Of a stretch of DNA of 64,000 nucleotides, positions 7,716-16,974 are shown piece after piece. The translations under genes were made by a program, and so were the position numbers. Origin of the DNA: Terriglobia bacterium (GTDB taxonomy: Bacteria; Acidobacteriota; Terriglobia; Bryobacterales; Bryobacteraceae). The stretch spans positions 1 to 64,000 of the forward strand of contig JAIQFE010000022.1 in NCBI GenBank assembly GCA_020073445.1, written 5' to 3'. Under the pieces are notes generated by a model that worked only from the letters and a program-made list of their open reading frames with translations, made no database searches and was not told where the DNA came from. Each line of letters starts with the position of its first letter. Positions within the stretch are counted from its first letter, which is position 1.

Positions 7716-8186
7716 GTGGGTAATGTAGATATTCGCCGCACCACGCTGGCCTCGCCCGACGCAGCCCGGCTGATCGCGGCGCTGAATGCGGAACTGACGA
7801 AGACGTTTCCCGAACCTGGTGCCACGCACTTCTCTCTCAGCCCCGCCCAAGTAGTGGCCGGCGACGGCGCGTTCCTGGTCGCCTATATCGATGACGTGGC
7901 GGTGGGCTGCGGCGCGGTGCGGCGGCTGGACCAGACGACCGCCGAACTCAAGCGAATGTATGTCGACCCGTCCGTCCGTGGCCGGGGCATTGGGCGCGCG
8001 CTGATCGAGGCCCTGGAGCGCGAGGCGAAGCTCCTCGGCGTAACGACAGTCGTATTGGAGACGGGGACGCGTCTCGAATCCGCCATAAGGCTGTACGAGG
8101 CGGCGGGGTATGCGCGCATCCCGCTTTACGGCGAATATCTCTCATCACCGGACACGAGCCTGTGTTTCGGCAAATCACTCGCGTGA
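7716..8186 (+). CDS. GNAT-family N-acetyltransferase
   Basis: 156 residues. The acetyl-CoA pyrophosphate-binding loop is clear (KRMYVDPSVRGRGIGRALIEALE) and the C-terminal ETGTRLESAIRLYEAAGYARI follows the family pattern. GTG is the start codon; there is no ATG in frame before the conserved fold. The substrate is unknown. It is convergent with the DHFR-like gene. Confidence 0.85.
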   Translation: MGNVDIRRTTLASPDAARLIAALNAELTKTFPEPGATHFSLSPAQVVAGDGAFLVAYIDDVAVGCGAVRRLDQTTAELKRMYVDPSVRGRGIGRALIEALEREAKLLGVTTVVLETGTRLESAIRLYEAAGYARIPLYGEYLSSPDTSLCFGKSLA

Positions 8187-8200
8187 ATGAAAGAGATCGC

Positions 8201-8752
8201 CTATCGGCTACGCTTCGTCCGAAGCCGTTCATAACGTAGCCCGACCGATCCATCCGAGTAGGACTTGCATTCCGTCAGCTTGAAGTCGCGCTGCGGAAAC
8301 TTACTCGGGAAGCCGGGGATGCCATCACCTAACAGTGTGGGGCTAAGGCCGATGAAGAGCTCGTCCACCAAATCCTCTTGCAGGAAACTGCGGGCCAATT
8401 CGCCGCCGCCTCCTAAATAGACGTCTTTCCCCGGGCGGCGTTTTAGCTTTCCCACAAAGGCTTTCAGCGATCCGCTCACCACTTCAAAACCCTCTCGTTT
8501 GCCCGGCTTCCATCGCCGCGAGACTACGTAATTCGCCATGCCCGGCGTCTCGGGAATCTCTCCGCTCGCGCGCATTTTCGCCCAGCCAGCCGCCGTTTTG
8601 CGGCCCATGATCGTGGTGTCGATCTTGGAGAAGAACTCTGCCATCACTGCTTCGCCTTCCTTGTCGATGGCCAGAAAATCCAGGTCGCCGTTGCGCCGCG
8701 CGATATAGCCGTCCAGGCTCATTCCGAATCCAAGGATGACTTTCCGAGGCAT
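8201..8752 (-). CDS. Dihydrofolate reductase-family protein (RibD C-terminal type)
   Basis: 183 residues. It begins with RKVILGFGMSLDGYIARRNG, the standard nucleotide-binding first strand of the YyaP/RibD-C group; TTIMGRKTAAGW, VVSRR and GGGGELARSFLQEDLVDEL follow in order. These proteins resemble DHFR but most have unknown substrates; housekeeping folate reduction is not implied. The ATG at 8752 was chosen because the fold starts right after it. It is the last gene of the minus-strand run beginning with the methyltransferase at 13499. Confidence 0.8.
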   Translation of the reverse strand: MPRKVILGFGMSLDGYIARRNGDLDFLAIDKEGEAVMAEFFSKIDTTIMGRKTAAGWAKMRASGEIPETPGMANYVVSRRWKPGKREGFEVVSGSLKAFVGKLKRRPGKDVYLGGGGELARSFLQEDLVDELFIGLSPTLLGDGIPGFPSKFPQRDFKLTECKSYSDGSVGLRYERLRTKRSR

Positions 8753-8781
8753 GGCGCGATTGTAAATGAACAGCTTACTTC

Positions 8782-9507
8782 TCAGCGAGCCCCTTCGGGC
8801 GCAGGGGTGCTCGACTTGACGCGCCACTCGCCAGGGCCGAGCTTCTCATAGACTTCGTCGTTATACCCGCCGTCCTTGAGATACACCCGCCCAGTGACCT
8901 GATTGCCCGCGACGCCAATCTTGATCCCCGAGGTCATCAACCGCTGCACCCCGTTCTGATCGGCCTCGTAGTGGTCGCCGAGCTTAGCGCCTCCCAAATG
9001 CTGAATCGCCAGCATGTCGCGCGCATCCAGACCAGCCGCTTTCTCAGCCCCGGTGATTACAGTGCGGGCCGCGAACCGCCAACCCTGAGGCGTCTTTGCG
9101 TATTCGTCCTGATACTCAGTGGTGCCAAGGCTCGCGATGCCGCGTACTCCGCTCGCCGTCACTTCGAGTGCGACGGTTGGCCCGGATGCTCCTCCCGTCC
9201 GCGTGGTTCCGGCTTTAGCGGCGGGTGCAACACATTGCCGTTCGCTCTCGACCAGAGCGATCAGCCGCTCTCGCCCCGCCATGCGGCCGCGAAACCCGCT
9301 GGCGAAGTAGCCGGTTTCAGGCACGAAAAGATCGGCGAACTCCGCGGCGCGACATCCCGAGAGCGCTTGCGCATATTGGGTCACCAATGCCTGGATCGCG
9401 TTCCGATCGTCGGTGCTCAGGTTCGCCGCCGGCTGAGCGAAACCCGGAGCGCCGGCGAGAAACGTCGCCATTAGAATGCAACGAGTGTTTGATTTCATGG
9501 TTTTCAT
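8782..9507 (-). CDS. Secreted SnoaL/NTF2-like protein
   Basis: 241 residues. Signal peptide (MKTMKSNTRCILMATFLAGAPGFAQ) followed by an NTF2/SnoaL-like cone fold: DRNAIQALVTQYAQALSGCRAAEFADLFVPETGYF is the canonical first helix and strand, and RGRMAGRERLIALVES the next. An extra C-terminal half (about residues 150-241) ends with DEVYEKLGPGEWRVKSSTP, which resembles a second copy of the last NTF2 strands. Function unknown. It lies 16 bases after the CapA-like gene. A second ATG three codons downstream is equally possible as a start. Confidence 0.65.
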   Translation of the reverse strand: MKTMKSNTRCILMATFLAGAPGFAQPAANLSTDDRNAIQALVTQYAQALSGCRAAEFADLFVPETGYFASGFRGRMAGRERLIALVESERQCVAPAAKAGTTRTGGASGPTVALEVTASGVRGIASLGTTEYQDEYAKTPQGWRFAARTVITGAEKAAGLDARDMLAIQHLGGAKLGDHYEADQNGVQRLMTSGIKIGVAGNQVTGRVYLKDGGYNDEVYEKLGPGEWRVKSSTPAPEGAR

Positions 9508-9523
9508 AACCGTACGCCGGAGT

Positions 9524-10771
9524 TTAGTTTCTGGCCTTCAGTTTAATTTCCGCCTTGTCACCTTTTATTTCAAACGTTGTGCCAAAAGGCTTCGACGCGT
9601 CGGCCAGGCGCTGGAGAATATACCCCGCTCTCGCACCCGTCACCGGCGCGGGCAGGCCGCGCGTCACGAGGAACTGGTTGGTGGCGTACTCATCGTGAAC
9701 ATCGGGCTGGCCTTGGCCCAAGTTGTTCATGGCGATCGGCCGGAAGGAAATCGACTGCAGGTCCTTGCCCTGAAACTGGACATACGCCACCGCGCTCTCC
9801 CAGTTCATCGGTTCGTCGATGTACGTCAGCGTTGGTGGCACGTTGTAAATGAAGTTGCCCAGATCGTAAAAGATGGGCCGGCCGTGATAAATCTCCACCC
9901 CGTGCAGCAGAGGCGCGCCGTGCATCACGATGATGTCCGCGCCCGCATCCACCTCGGCATGCGTCCACTTCTTGAGCCAGTCATTCGGGGCGAGCCGCTC
10001 TTGCAGCCCTTCCGTGAAAATCGTCGCGAACGAGCGATTCCCGAAGACGTGGTTGTGCTGGTACACGATCACCAGGTCCGCGTGCTGGCGGGCGTCACGA
10101 ATGCTTTGCAGGATGCGCTGCGAATCCGCCGGATTCGGCGTGTTGCCGGGCGCGCCGGGCAGGTCGGCCGTCGCCTCGTTTTCCTTGTCACCGGCTTGGA
10201 TGCGAAGCTCATTCACTCCCGGCCGGTCCGCCGTGGCGCTTCCTCCCGGCGTAATCAGGCCTGACGCGCTGGCGATCAGGGCGATGGTGCCCTTCGGGGT
10301 GTGCAGATAACCTGGCGCCGCCGCCTCGGCGAGGTTATTACCAGTTCCCGCATGCGCGATCTTGCGGCGGTCGGCCTCGCGTATCGTGTTCTGAATGCCC
10401 GTCACTTTCAGGTCAAACGCATGGTTGCCGGAGAAGGACAACAAGTTGAAACCAAAGGTTGTCAGCGCATCGAGCGCTTCAGGAGGAGTGAGAAATCCCC
10501 TACCTTCGTGGACAGTCTCGCCTTTTTCGGCAACCGCGGCTTCCAGGTTTGTGAACACCACGTCGCCCTTCAGCAGCCCCTGGATCACGGGCACCGCCGC
10601 CGGCACAGTCGCGCGGATATCCGACCGGATCATCGACTGCCCCGTCAAAGTGATCGTAATTGTGGCCGGCTGCGGGCGCTGCGCAGAGCCCGTGGTGCAC
10701 AAGATCGTGGACAGAACTGCGGCGCACGCTGCTCTCGCTAAAAACTGGCCAGTCTTCAAGCCCTTTGCCAT
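9524..10771 (-). CDS. CapA-family (PGA_cap) metallophosphatase-like protein
   Basis: 415 residues with a signal peptide ending near GSAQ. The CapA fold is recognisable in order: FTNLEAAVAEKG, LLSFSGNHAFDL, a long central part with YQHNHVFGN, and HAEVDAGADIIVMHGAPLLHGVEIYHGRPIFYDLGNFIY. Family proteins contribute to poly-gamma-glutamate capsule synthesis or act as calcineurin-like phosphoesterases. Here HGAP replaces the usual HPH triad, so the metal site may differ. The ATG at 10771 has a GAGGGGG site. The gene starts 13 bases after the Hsp70-like gene. No capB/capC neighbour is present, so a capsule role is doubtful. Confidence 0.75.
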   Translation of the reverse strand: MAKGLKTGQFLARAACAAVLSTILCTTGSAQRPQPATITITLTGQSMIRSDIRATVPAAVPVIQGLLKGDVVFTNLEAAVAEKGETVHEGRGFLTPPEALDALTTFGFNLLSFSGNHAFDLKVTGIQNTIREADRRKIAHAGTGNNLAEAAAPGYLHTPKGTIALIASASGLITPGGSATADRPGVNELRIQAGDKENEATADLPGAPGNTPNPADSQRILQSIRDARQHADLVIVYQHNHVFGNRSFATIFTEGLQERLAPNDWLKKWTHAEVDAGADIIVMHGAPLLHGVEIYHGRPIFYDLGNFIYNVPPTLTYIDEPMNWESAVAYVQFQGKDLQSISFRPIAMNNLGQGQPDVHDEYATNQFLVTRGLPAPVTGARAGYILQRLADASKPFGTTFEIKGDKAEIKLKARN

Positions 10772-10784
10772 TTGCGTTGCCCCC

Positions 10785-12476
10785 TCATTTTGCCCGGACC
10801 TTCTTAGGCCGCACGTTGAACTCCAGCTTCCACCGCCGGCCATCGCGAGCCACAAACCACAGTTCCAACGTTCCGGTTTCTGTCACCAGGCTTTCCAGAG
10901 TAACCAGGACGTTCTCATTGACCTCGTTTGACAGCATAGCCTCGATGGGCGCGAGTTCCTCCATCGTGGAGTCGATCTCTTCGATGAGGGAGCCAGGCGC
11001 ATCCTGCGTTCTTTCGGTGGATTGGAAGAACCGGAACTGCGCTCGCTTGCCCACGCTCAAAACGGAGGTGCGATCCGGAAAAGTATATCCAGTACCCTCC
11101 TCCATTCCAAAGGGCACGACCGTGAGCGCTTTTAACGGCGGGCGCCGGCCGGGTACAGCGGGCGCCACAGATTCGATACCTATGTAGTAGCTGCGGGGAA
11201 TTCCGCCCCGCACTCGCACTCCTTCCCCCTGCCTGGCCAAGCCATAGTAAGCAGCGCCGTGCGCCACGGATCTCATGAGATCGCCGCTCACCAGGGGTGT
11301 TATCGGCCGGGGAAACCAATGGTTCAAGATCTCCATGATCCGGTCACGCACCAATGGTGCGCGGAAGACGCCTCCATTGAACAGAACGTGCGTCGGAGTG
11401 GCCGATTGACGGTGGAGAAAGTGTGCCAGATGACGCGTGATGGCGGGGTCGGACGCGTACGGAAGGCCAAATTCGGTGAGGGTCGTTGGCTGTTCGTCCG
11501 GTTCTTCATCGATCGAAACCGCTGGTAAGAACCCATCGGTCAAGATGCGCACGATATCCGCACGCGCCAGCGTCGACTTCAGTGATTTGCCGACGACACT
11601 CGTGCCCCGGCCGAGAATTACGATGGGTAGCTGGCTTTCCTGGTTGTCCTCGGCTAACAAACGCTCCTTGGCCAGCCGGCAATGTTGATAGAGCGCATGA
11701 AACTGCGTCCCATCGAGCTTGGGAAGATTCTCCGCGACATGGTGTGCAAGGGCAGCGTCGATGTTATCGCCCCCGAGCAAAATATGATCGCCGACGGCAA
11801 TGCGGCGCAGCGAGACTTGGCCCGCTTCTTCTTCCACCGAGATCAGCGCGAAATCGGTAGTGCCCCCGCCGATGTCGATCACCAGGATCAGATCGCCCAC
11901 CGTGACCTGGTCCCTCCAATCGGGGTTGTGCGCGATCCATGCGTAGAACGCAGCTTGCGGCTCTTCGAGGAGGACTACCTTGTCGTATCCGGCCTGCTCC
12001 GCTGCTTTCAGCGTTAAGTCGCGCGCCACGGCATCAAAGGATGCCGGCACGGTTACCAGCACCTGATGTGTTTCAAAAGGAGCGTCGGGTCTCTTCTCGT
12101 TCCATGCTTCGCGCAGGTATCGGAGGTATTGCGACGAAGCCTCCACGGGCGAGATCTTGTTTACTCCCTCCGGCGCTGTAACCGGGAGGATCGCGGCATT
12201 GCGATCCACACCGGCATAGGAAAGCCACGACTTCGCCGAAGACACCAGCCGCCCGGGATTATCCAAGCCCTTTCTCTGAGCCAGCACGCCAACAATAGGG
12301 GGGGCTTCCAGGAACAAGAAGGATGGCAGCAAGGGCTCTTCGCGAACTTCGTTCGGATGAACGAATTGCGGAATGGAGAATAACTCGATTGTGCCCTCCT
12401 GCGAATAGGCGAGCGCGCAATTCGTGGTGCCTAGGTCGATACCTATGACTGGACGGATCTCAGGAAGTTTGCTCAG
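10785..12476 (-). CDS. Hsp70-family (DnaK-like) protein with a non-standard start codon
   Basis: About 563 residues. The N-terminus carries the actin-fold phosphate-1 motif VIGIDLGTTNCALAY, followed by PSFLFLEAPPIVG, the phosphate-2 motif LVIDIGGGTTDFALISV and HVLFNGGVFRAPLV. The substrate-binding half is shorter than in DnaK and the lid is missing, as in divergent HscC/YegD-like Hsp70s. The first ATG/GTG/TTG in the frame (TTG, 12332) lies after the first ATP motif. Between that motif and the upstream stop only CTG (12476), ATC and ATA are available. I chose CTG, which has GGGA about eight bases upstream; the gene begins within 15 bases of the methyltransferase stop, so translation may be coupled. 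Confidence 0.8.
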   Translation of the reverse strand: MSKLPEIRPVIGIDLGTTNCALAYSQEGTIELFSIPQFVHPNEVREEPLLPSFLFLEAPPIVGVLAQRKGLDNPGRLVSSAKSWLSYAGVDRNAAILPVTAPEGVNKISPVEASSQYLRYLREAWNEKRPDAPFETHQVLVTVPASFDAVARDLTLKAAEQAGYDKVVLLEEPQAAFYAWIAHNPDWRDQVTVGDLILVIDIGGGTTDFALISVEEEAGQVSLRRIAVGDHILLGGDNIDAALAHHVAENLPKLDGTQFHALYQHCRLAKERLLAEDNQESQLPIVILGRGTSVVGKSLKSTLARADIVRILTDGFLPAVSIDEEPDEQPTTLTEFGLPYASDPAITRHLAHFLHRQSATPTHVLFNGGVFRAPLVRDRIMEILNHWFPRPITPLVSGDLMRSVAHGAAYYGLARQGEGVRVRGGIPRSYYIGIESVAPAVPGRRPPLKALTVVPFGMEEGTGYTFPDRTSVLSVGKRAQFRFFQSTERTQDAPGSLIEEIDSTMEELAPIEAMLSNEVNENVLVTLESLVTETGTLELWFVARDGRRWKLEFNVRPKKVRAK

Positions 12477-12488
12477 ATGATATTCCCG

Positions 12489-13499
12489 TTACGCTTTAGC
12501 TGAAACCAGCGTTTGGGGCGTGGGCATAAGAGGTTGCTGCTGGCTGTTGCTGAAACCCGCTTCGCTCACCATCCCGCTCAATTCACGAAATGTGTAGGCG
12601 TCGCCCGCGTCCGTGCCGCCCAACATCTGGATGCTGAAGGCCGCCGCCATCGGCGGTGAGATTCGATCCTCATTGGGGACGAACTCCACGATCGCCAGCG
12701 CCGCCCCCGGTTTCATCGCGGCGTGCAGTTTGCGTAGGAACTTGACGCAAGTGGGCGGGTCAAAGTGATGCAGGAAGTTGGGCACCAGCACCAGGTCGTA
12801 ACCCGAGCCGAGGTCGGAGTCGAAAGCGCTTCCCGGAATCGTGTGAAAGCGCTCCGTGAGTCCGAACTTGGCTGCATTCTCGCGCGCCACTTCCAGCACG
12901 TTGGCCCAGTCGGACGCGTAAATTTGCGCAGCGGGATTAGCCTTGGCCACCATGAGTCCGTACAATCCATGCCCCGCCGAGATATCGAGAACCTTCTGGG
13001 CCGCTCCCGGCAGTGCCACGATCTTCGCCACGGCTTCCGCCGTCACAATCATGAAGGGCGCCATGGCCCGTGCAAATTCCACCCAGACTGGATCCTCCGG
13101 CGCAAGCGTTCCCTTCGACACCGTGCCGCCTTTGCGCACGGATCCCGCCATGTCGTGGAAGCACTCCATGAGCCGCGGGTGCGCCAGGAAAGTGGCCATC
13201 GACCCGATAAATGCGGGCGAGCGCTTGTTCAAGAACACTTCCGCCGTGGGGGAATTGGAGTAACGGCCGTCGGTTTTGCCGAGGAACCCCTGAATCGTCA
13301 GGTAATCGCATAGGATGCGAATCCCGCGCTCCGATGCCTGCGCACGCCGGGCAATCTCGGGGACGCTCGAAGCGCCATCCGCAATGAGCGTGAAAATATC
13401 GAGCTCGATGGCTCCCTTTAAGGCCTCCGTTTGCTGGAAAGCGCAGAGAGTCTCGAAGACGCGGCCAGGATCCGGAGCGGCGGTTGCGTGAGAGGACAT
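12489..13499 (-). CDS. SAM-dependent O-methyltransferase-like protein
   Basis: 336 residues of the plant-type/acetylserotonin O-methyltransferase family. An N-terminal winged dimerisation domain (residues about 10-110; VPEIARRAQASERGIRILCDYLTIQGFL) precedes a Rossmann domain. SAM motif I is LDISAGHGLYGLMVA, with Ser-Ala in place of the common Gly-Gly. The strand-4 region DLVLVPNFLHHFDPPTC and the post-I motifs are normal. The substrate is probably a small aromatic or secondary metabolite. It heads the minus-strand run with the Hsp70-like and CapA-like genes. Confidence 0.8.
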   Translation of the reverse strand: MSSHATAAPDPGRVFETLCAFQQTEALKGAIELDIFTLIADGASSVPEIARRAQASERGIRILCDYLTIQGFLGKTDGRYSNSPTAEVFLNKRSPAFIGSMATFLAHPRLMECFHDMAGSVRKGGTVSKGTLAPEDPVWVEFARAMAPFMIVTAEAVAKIVALPGAAQKVLDISAGHGLYGLMVAKANPAAQIYASDWANVLEVARENAAKFGLTERFHTIPGSAFDSDLGSGYDLVLVPNFLHHFDPPTCVKFLRKLHAAMKPGAALAIVEFVPNEDRISPPMAAAFSIQMLGGTDAGDAYTFRELSGMVSEAGFSNSQQQPLMPTPQTLVSAKA

Positions 13500-13551
13500 A
13501 GCTGTATTCTACCGGGATCACCTGCGTTCGCCGCCGCGGCCGTCCTGCTGT

Positions 13552-15450
13552 TTACGGTTTCGCCGGATCAAGCCGTGCCGTGCCGTCCAAAACGAAGGTC
13601 AGCAGCTTGGGCAGAATCGGAGATGCGCTGCCGCCGCCGAAACCGCTCCCAGCCGCACCCTGCCCACCCTGCACGGTTACGTATTGCTTCCCGTCCAGCA
13701 TGAAGGTCATGGGAGGACCCATCGCAGTCCTGAGATTGGTTTGAATTTCCAGGAGCTTTTCGCCCTTGTCGGCGCTGTAGGCCCGGAGCAAGCCATCCGG
13801 CAACACCTGAAACACTAGGTTGCCCGCTGTTGTCACCGTCCCACCTCCGGTACTGCCGCCTCCCCGCACACGCCACCGTTCTTTCTGAGTCACCGGATCC
13901 CATGCGACGAGATTGGCGCCTGACGCCTCCGGTCCAATTGCGGGCGGAGCAGGCTTGCGATTGACTGGCTTCGGTGGCGTTGGAGGAGGCGTAGCAGCCG
14001 CACGAGCGGCCGCGGTCGCCACTTCACCGCCCGGAGCCGCCGTGCCCGCTCCTCCACGTCCGCCGCGTCCCGCGTTTGGATTCGTGAATACGATCCCCAG
14101 GTTCAGCTCGCCAGGTTTGTGCTGGTAATCGGGCGCTGTGGCATAGCTGAACGCGCCGCCGTTCGAGTTGGGGATGTACATCAGTCCGGTCGTGGGATTG
14201 AAAGACATCGGAGCCCAGTTGTGCGCTCCATTGGGTCCGGGCAATACCAATGCCGCATTCTCTTTGTCGTAGTATGCCTCGGGATTCACGATTGGTTTCC
14301 CGGTAGCTTCATCCAGGCCTTTCGCCCAAGTGACCTGCGCGAACGGCTGGCCGGAGATGAACTTTCCATTCAAGCGATCCAATACATAGAAGAACCCGTT
14401 CTTGTTGGCCTGCATGATCACTTTGCGCTGCTGGCCCTTGATGTTCAAATCGGCTAGGATCAGCTGTTGGACGCTGTCATAGTCCCACGAATCGCCGGGA
14501 ACCATTTGGTAATGCCACTTGTACTCGCCGGTATCGCCCTTGAGGGCGATCACCGAACAAACGTAAAGATTGTCTTTGCCCCTTGCATTGCGCAGCTCCG
14601 CGGGCCAGGGTCCCGCATTGCCGGTGCCAAAATAAATTAAATCCGCATCGGGATCGTACGCGATCGAATCCCAAACGGTCCCCCCGCCGCCGACCTTCGT
14701 CGACGCAGGATCCCACGTCGCGGCGGCCTTTCTCATCGCTTCATCCTCGGGTTTAGATAGGTCTCCAGGAACCGTATAGAATTTCCAGGCCTGGCGCCCC
14801 GTGTTGGCGTCATAGGCCGCTATGAAGCCGCGAACCGGATACTCCGCGCCGCTTACGCCGATGAGCACGCGCCCGTGCACGACGCGCGGCGCCATCGTGA
14901 GCGTGTAATTATCCTGCGAGAACGCCACGCGCGACTCCCACAGTACTTTGCCGGTCGCCGCGTCAAGGGCCTCCAAGCGGCCATCGATCACCGGTACGAA
15001 AATCTTGCCATCGTAGATCGCGAGCCCGCGATTGACCACGCCGCAGCACACCTTCGGCTGGACCGCGGCGCGGTTTACTTCCGGATCCCACCGCCACTTC
15101 TCTTTACCTGTGCGGGCGTCCACCGCGAACGTGATACTCCAGTTCGTAATGCTGTACATTGTGCCGTTCCAGACCAATGGGGTGGATTCTTGCGTGCCGC
15201 CGCCTTGGCCGACGTCATAGGACCACGCAAGGCCCAGTCGGTTCACATTGGAGGTATTGATCTGGTTGAGTGGGCTGTAGCGCGTTTCGCCCGGGTTGAG
15301 TCCGTAAGTGAGCCACTCTTCACCCGTCTTACCGGCGTTTCGCAACGCCGCGTCGTCCACTTTGCGGGGCTGCTGCCCCAGGGTGGTCCAAACTGCCCCG
15401 GCCAAGCCGCCCACTAATACCAACCGCAGGATTGTTCTCTGTACTCGCAT
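13552..15450 (-). CDS. PQQ-dependent dehydrogenase, second of three
   Basis: 632 residues with a signal peptide (ILRLVLVGGLAGAVWTTLGQ). Propeller blades are visible, including FAVDARTGKEKWRWDPEV and ALDAATGKVLWESRVAF. The VCCGVVNRG segment holds the adjacent cysteines that form the vicinal disulphide over PQQ in methanol/ethanol dehydrogenases. A Gly/Pro/Ala-rich insert of about 60 residues (RGGRGGAG ... NRKPAPPAIG) lies between late blades. No haem motif is present. It is more like the enzyme at 27.9-29.8 kb than the one at 5.8-7.6 kb. GGTGAG lies at ribosome-binding distance before the ATG. Alcohol or sugar oxidation in the periplasm is the family role; substrate unknown. Confidence 0.87.
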   Translation of the reverse strand: MRVQRTILRLVLVGGLAGAVWTTLGQQPRKVDDAALRNAGKTGEEWLTYGLNPGETRYSPLNQINTSNVNRLGLAWSYDVGQGGGTQESTPLVWNGTMYSITNWSITFAVDARTGKEKWRWDPEVNRAAVQPKVCCGVVNRGLAIYDGKIFVPVIDGRLEALDAATGKVLWESRVAFSQDNYTLTMAPRVVHGRVLIGVSGAEYPVRGFIAAYDANTGRQAWKFYTVPGDLSKPEDEAMRKAAATWDPASTKVGGGGTVWDSIAYDPDADLIYFGTGNAGPWPAELRNARGKDNLYVCSVIALKGDTGEYKWHYQMVPGDSWDYDSVQQLILADLNIKGQQRKVIMQANKNGFFYVLDRLNGKFISGQPFAQVTWAKGLDEATGKPIVNPEAYYDKENAALVLPGPNGAHNWAPMSFNPTTGLMYIPNSNGGAFSYATAPDYQHKPGELNLGIVFTNPNAGRGGRGGAGTAAPGGEVATAAARAAATPPPTPPKPVNRKPAPPAIGPEASGANLVAWDPVTQKERWRVRGGGSTGGGTVTTAGNLVFQVLPDGLLRAYSADKGEKLLEIQTNLRTAMGPPMTFMLDGKQYVTVQGGQGAAGSGFGGGSASPILPKLLTFVLDGTARLDPAKP

Positions 15451-15558
15451 GCTTTAACTCACCACTCCTTCCGAACGGTCACAAGCAGTGCAAAAAGCAT
15501 TGTCTCACGCTGTGCCGCCCATCGATGATTCATTCCAGGCAACAATGGATTAACGGCA

Positions 15559-16110
15559 ATGAGCGAGCGCCACAAGATCATCACTCCTGAAATCTCCACT
15601 TGGATTCGCGACCAGAAAATGTTTTTCGTCGCGACTGCGCCCCGCGCGGAAGACAGCCACATCAATGTGTCGCCCAAGGGGGGAGATTCGTTCCGCGTGC
15701 TAGGCCCGCTTGAAGTGGTTTACCAGGATTTCACCGGCAGCGGCGCAGAGACGGCCGCCCATGCCCGCGAGAACGGCCGGATTGTCGTCATGTTCTGCGC
15801 TTTTCAGGGACCACCCAAAATCGTGCGCCTGCACGGACATGCCACGCTGATCACAGCCGAAGATCCTCGTTATGCCGAGTTCTTGGAATTGTTTCCCGCG
15901 AATCCGGGTACGCGCGCCTTCATACATATTCGAGTGGATCGTGTTTCAGATTCGTGCGGGTACTCGGTTCCGCTGTATGAGTTTCAAAACCAGCGGGATA
16001 CGCTCGACCGCTGGGCCTTAAAGAAGACACCCGAGGGGTTGGAGACCTATCGTGCTACTAAGAACCGCCGGAGCATTGACGGCCTGCCTGCGCTGTTGCC
16101 CGAAATGTAA
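15559..16110 (+). CDS. Pyridoxamine 5'-phosphate oxidase-family flavoprotein
   Basis: 183 residues in the FMN-binding split barrel. Early residues MFFVATAPRAEDSHINVSPKGGDSFRVLG match the YhbP/PNPOx-like group, followed by GRIVVMFCAFQGPPKIVRLHGHATLI. These proteins reduce or bind cofactors such as F420, haem or FMN, or are uncharacterised. It is divergent from the second PQQ dehydrogenase gene and convergent with the TIGR03435 gene. Confidence 0.8.
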   Translation: MSERHKIITPEISTWIRDQKMFFVATAPRAEDSHINVSPKGGDSFRVLGPLEVVYQDFTGSGAETAAHARENGRIVVMFCAFQGPPKIVRLHGHATLITAEDPRYAEFLELFPANPGTRAFIHIRVDRVSDSCGYSVPLYEFQNQRDTLDRWALKKTPEGLETYRATKNRRSIDGLPALLPEM

Positions 16111-16119
16111 CGCCGCGTT

Positions 16120-16974
16120 TTAGTTCTCCGACGGCGTTTTCTTCACTTCGTCGATATTGATGACTTCGAGCGGCGCTTTGCTCCTCTCGAGCTTCAATCC
16201 CACCTTATCCAGAGAGCTGAGGAAGGATGGGTTCGACATCGATTCGAGTTGAGCCAGCAGCTGCGGCGGATACGACACGCCCCGGGTCGCAGCCGCACGA
16301 ATCATCATCGAACCGTAATCCTCCGGCACGAGGTCAAAGTGGAAGTCATAGAATCCTTCGATATCGGTGCCGTTTACCGTAGGCAGACCAATGAAAGGCG
16401 TCAGCGTATTCGCCAACATTTCCATGGTCATTCCCTTACCGTCCATCTTGTTGTCGTAAAGGGTAAACAGCGCGCCTCTCGCCAGCCCCAACGCTACCCC
16501 GTTTCCGGGTCTGGGAACCACCCCAGTGACATTCGAATCGGGACTTCTCGGCTCAACCTTCGTGAGTGTGAAGGGACGCTTGCTCCGTCCCAGCATGTAC
16601 ACGGCAAATTCTTTCTGGGACCTGTGCACCTTCAAGCCGAAACGATCCTCCAGCAGGGACTGAAGCATCGCCGGCACCTGAGCCACGGTAGCGCCCTCGG
16701 GCAGGGTCGCGGTGATGTCGAATCGCTCTGTCTTAAGCCAGTCCGGCCCTATGATCTGATACGCCTTTACTCCATAAGCCCGGACGATAAAGTCCTGCAT
16801 GGTCAGGTAGTTCAACCGAATTTGGGAGGGATCGAGCCGCGCTGCCGCCGGAGTCTGCGCCCCATTCCCCTGGTTCGGAGCTGAAGCCCGCACGGATGCC
16901 ACTTCAAACTCCAACCGCTTGGGAGTCTGAGAAAAAACCAACGGAGCCAGCAAAAGCGCAATTGGAAGTCTCAT
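16120..16974 (-). CDS. TIGR03435 family secreted protein
   Basis: 284 residues. The signal peptide (MRLPIALLLAPLVFSQ), the FEVASVRAS opening, LLEDRFGLKVHRSQKEFAVYML, the GTDIEGFYDFHFDLVP block and the KVGLKLERSKAPLEVINIDEVKKTPSEN tail are the hallmark of this family, greatly expanded in Candidatus Solibacter and some soil acidobacteria. Function is unknown; some members sit beside M56 peptidase/BlaI-like genes, but none is nearby here. No ribosome-binding site is seen ahead of the ATG. It is the strongest taxonomic marker in the window. Confidence 0.9.
   Translation of the reverse strand: MRLPIALLLAPLVFSQTPKRLEFEVASVRASAPNQGNGAQTPAAARLDPSQIRLNYLTMQDFIVRAYGVKAYQIIGPDWLKTERFDITATLPEGATVAQVPAMLQSLLEDRFGLKVHRSQKEFAVYMLGRSKRPFTLTKVEPRSPDSNVTGVVPRPGNGVALGLARGALFTLYDNKMDGKGMTMEMLANTLTPFIGLPTVNGTDIEGFYDFHFDLVPEDYGSMMIRAAATRGVSYPPQLLAQLESMSNPSFLSSLDKVGLKLERSKAPLEVINIDEVKKTPSEN

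Noticed and set aside
9524-10771. Capsule (poly-gamma-glutamate) locus
   Set aside because: Only a CapA-like protein exists; no capB/capC ligase or membrane partner nearby.
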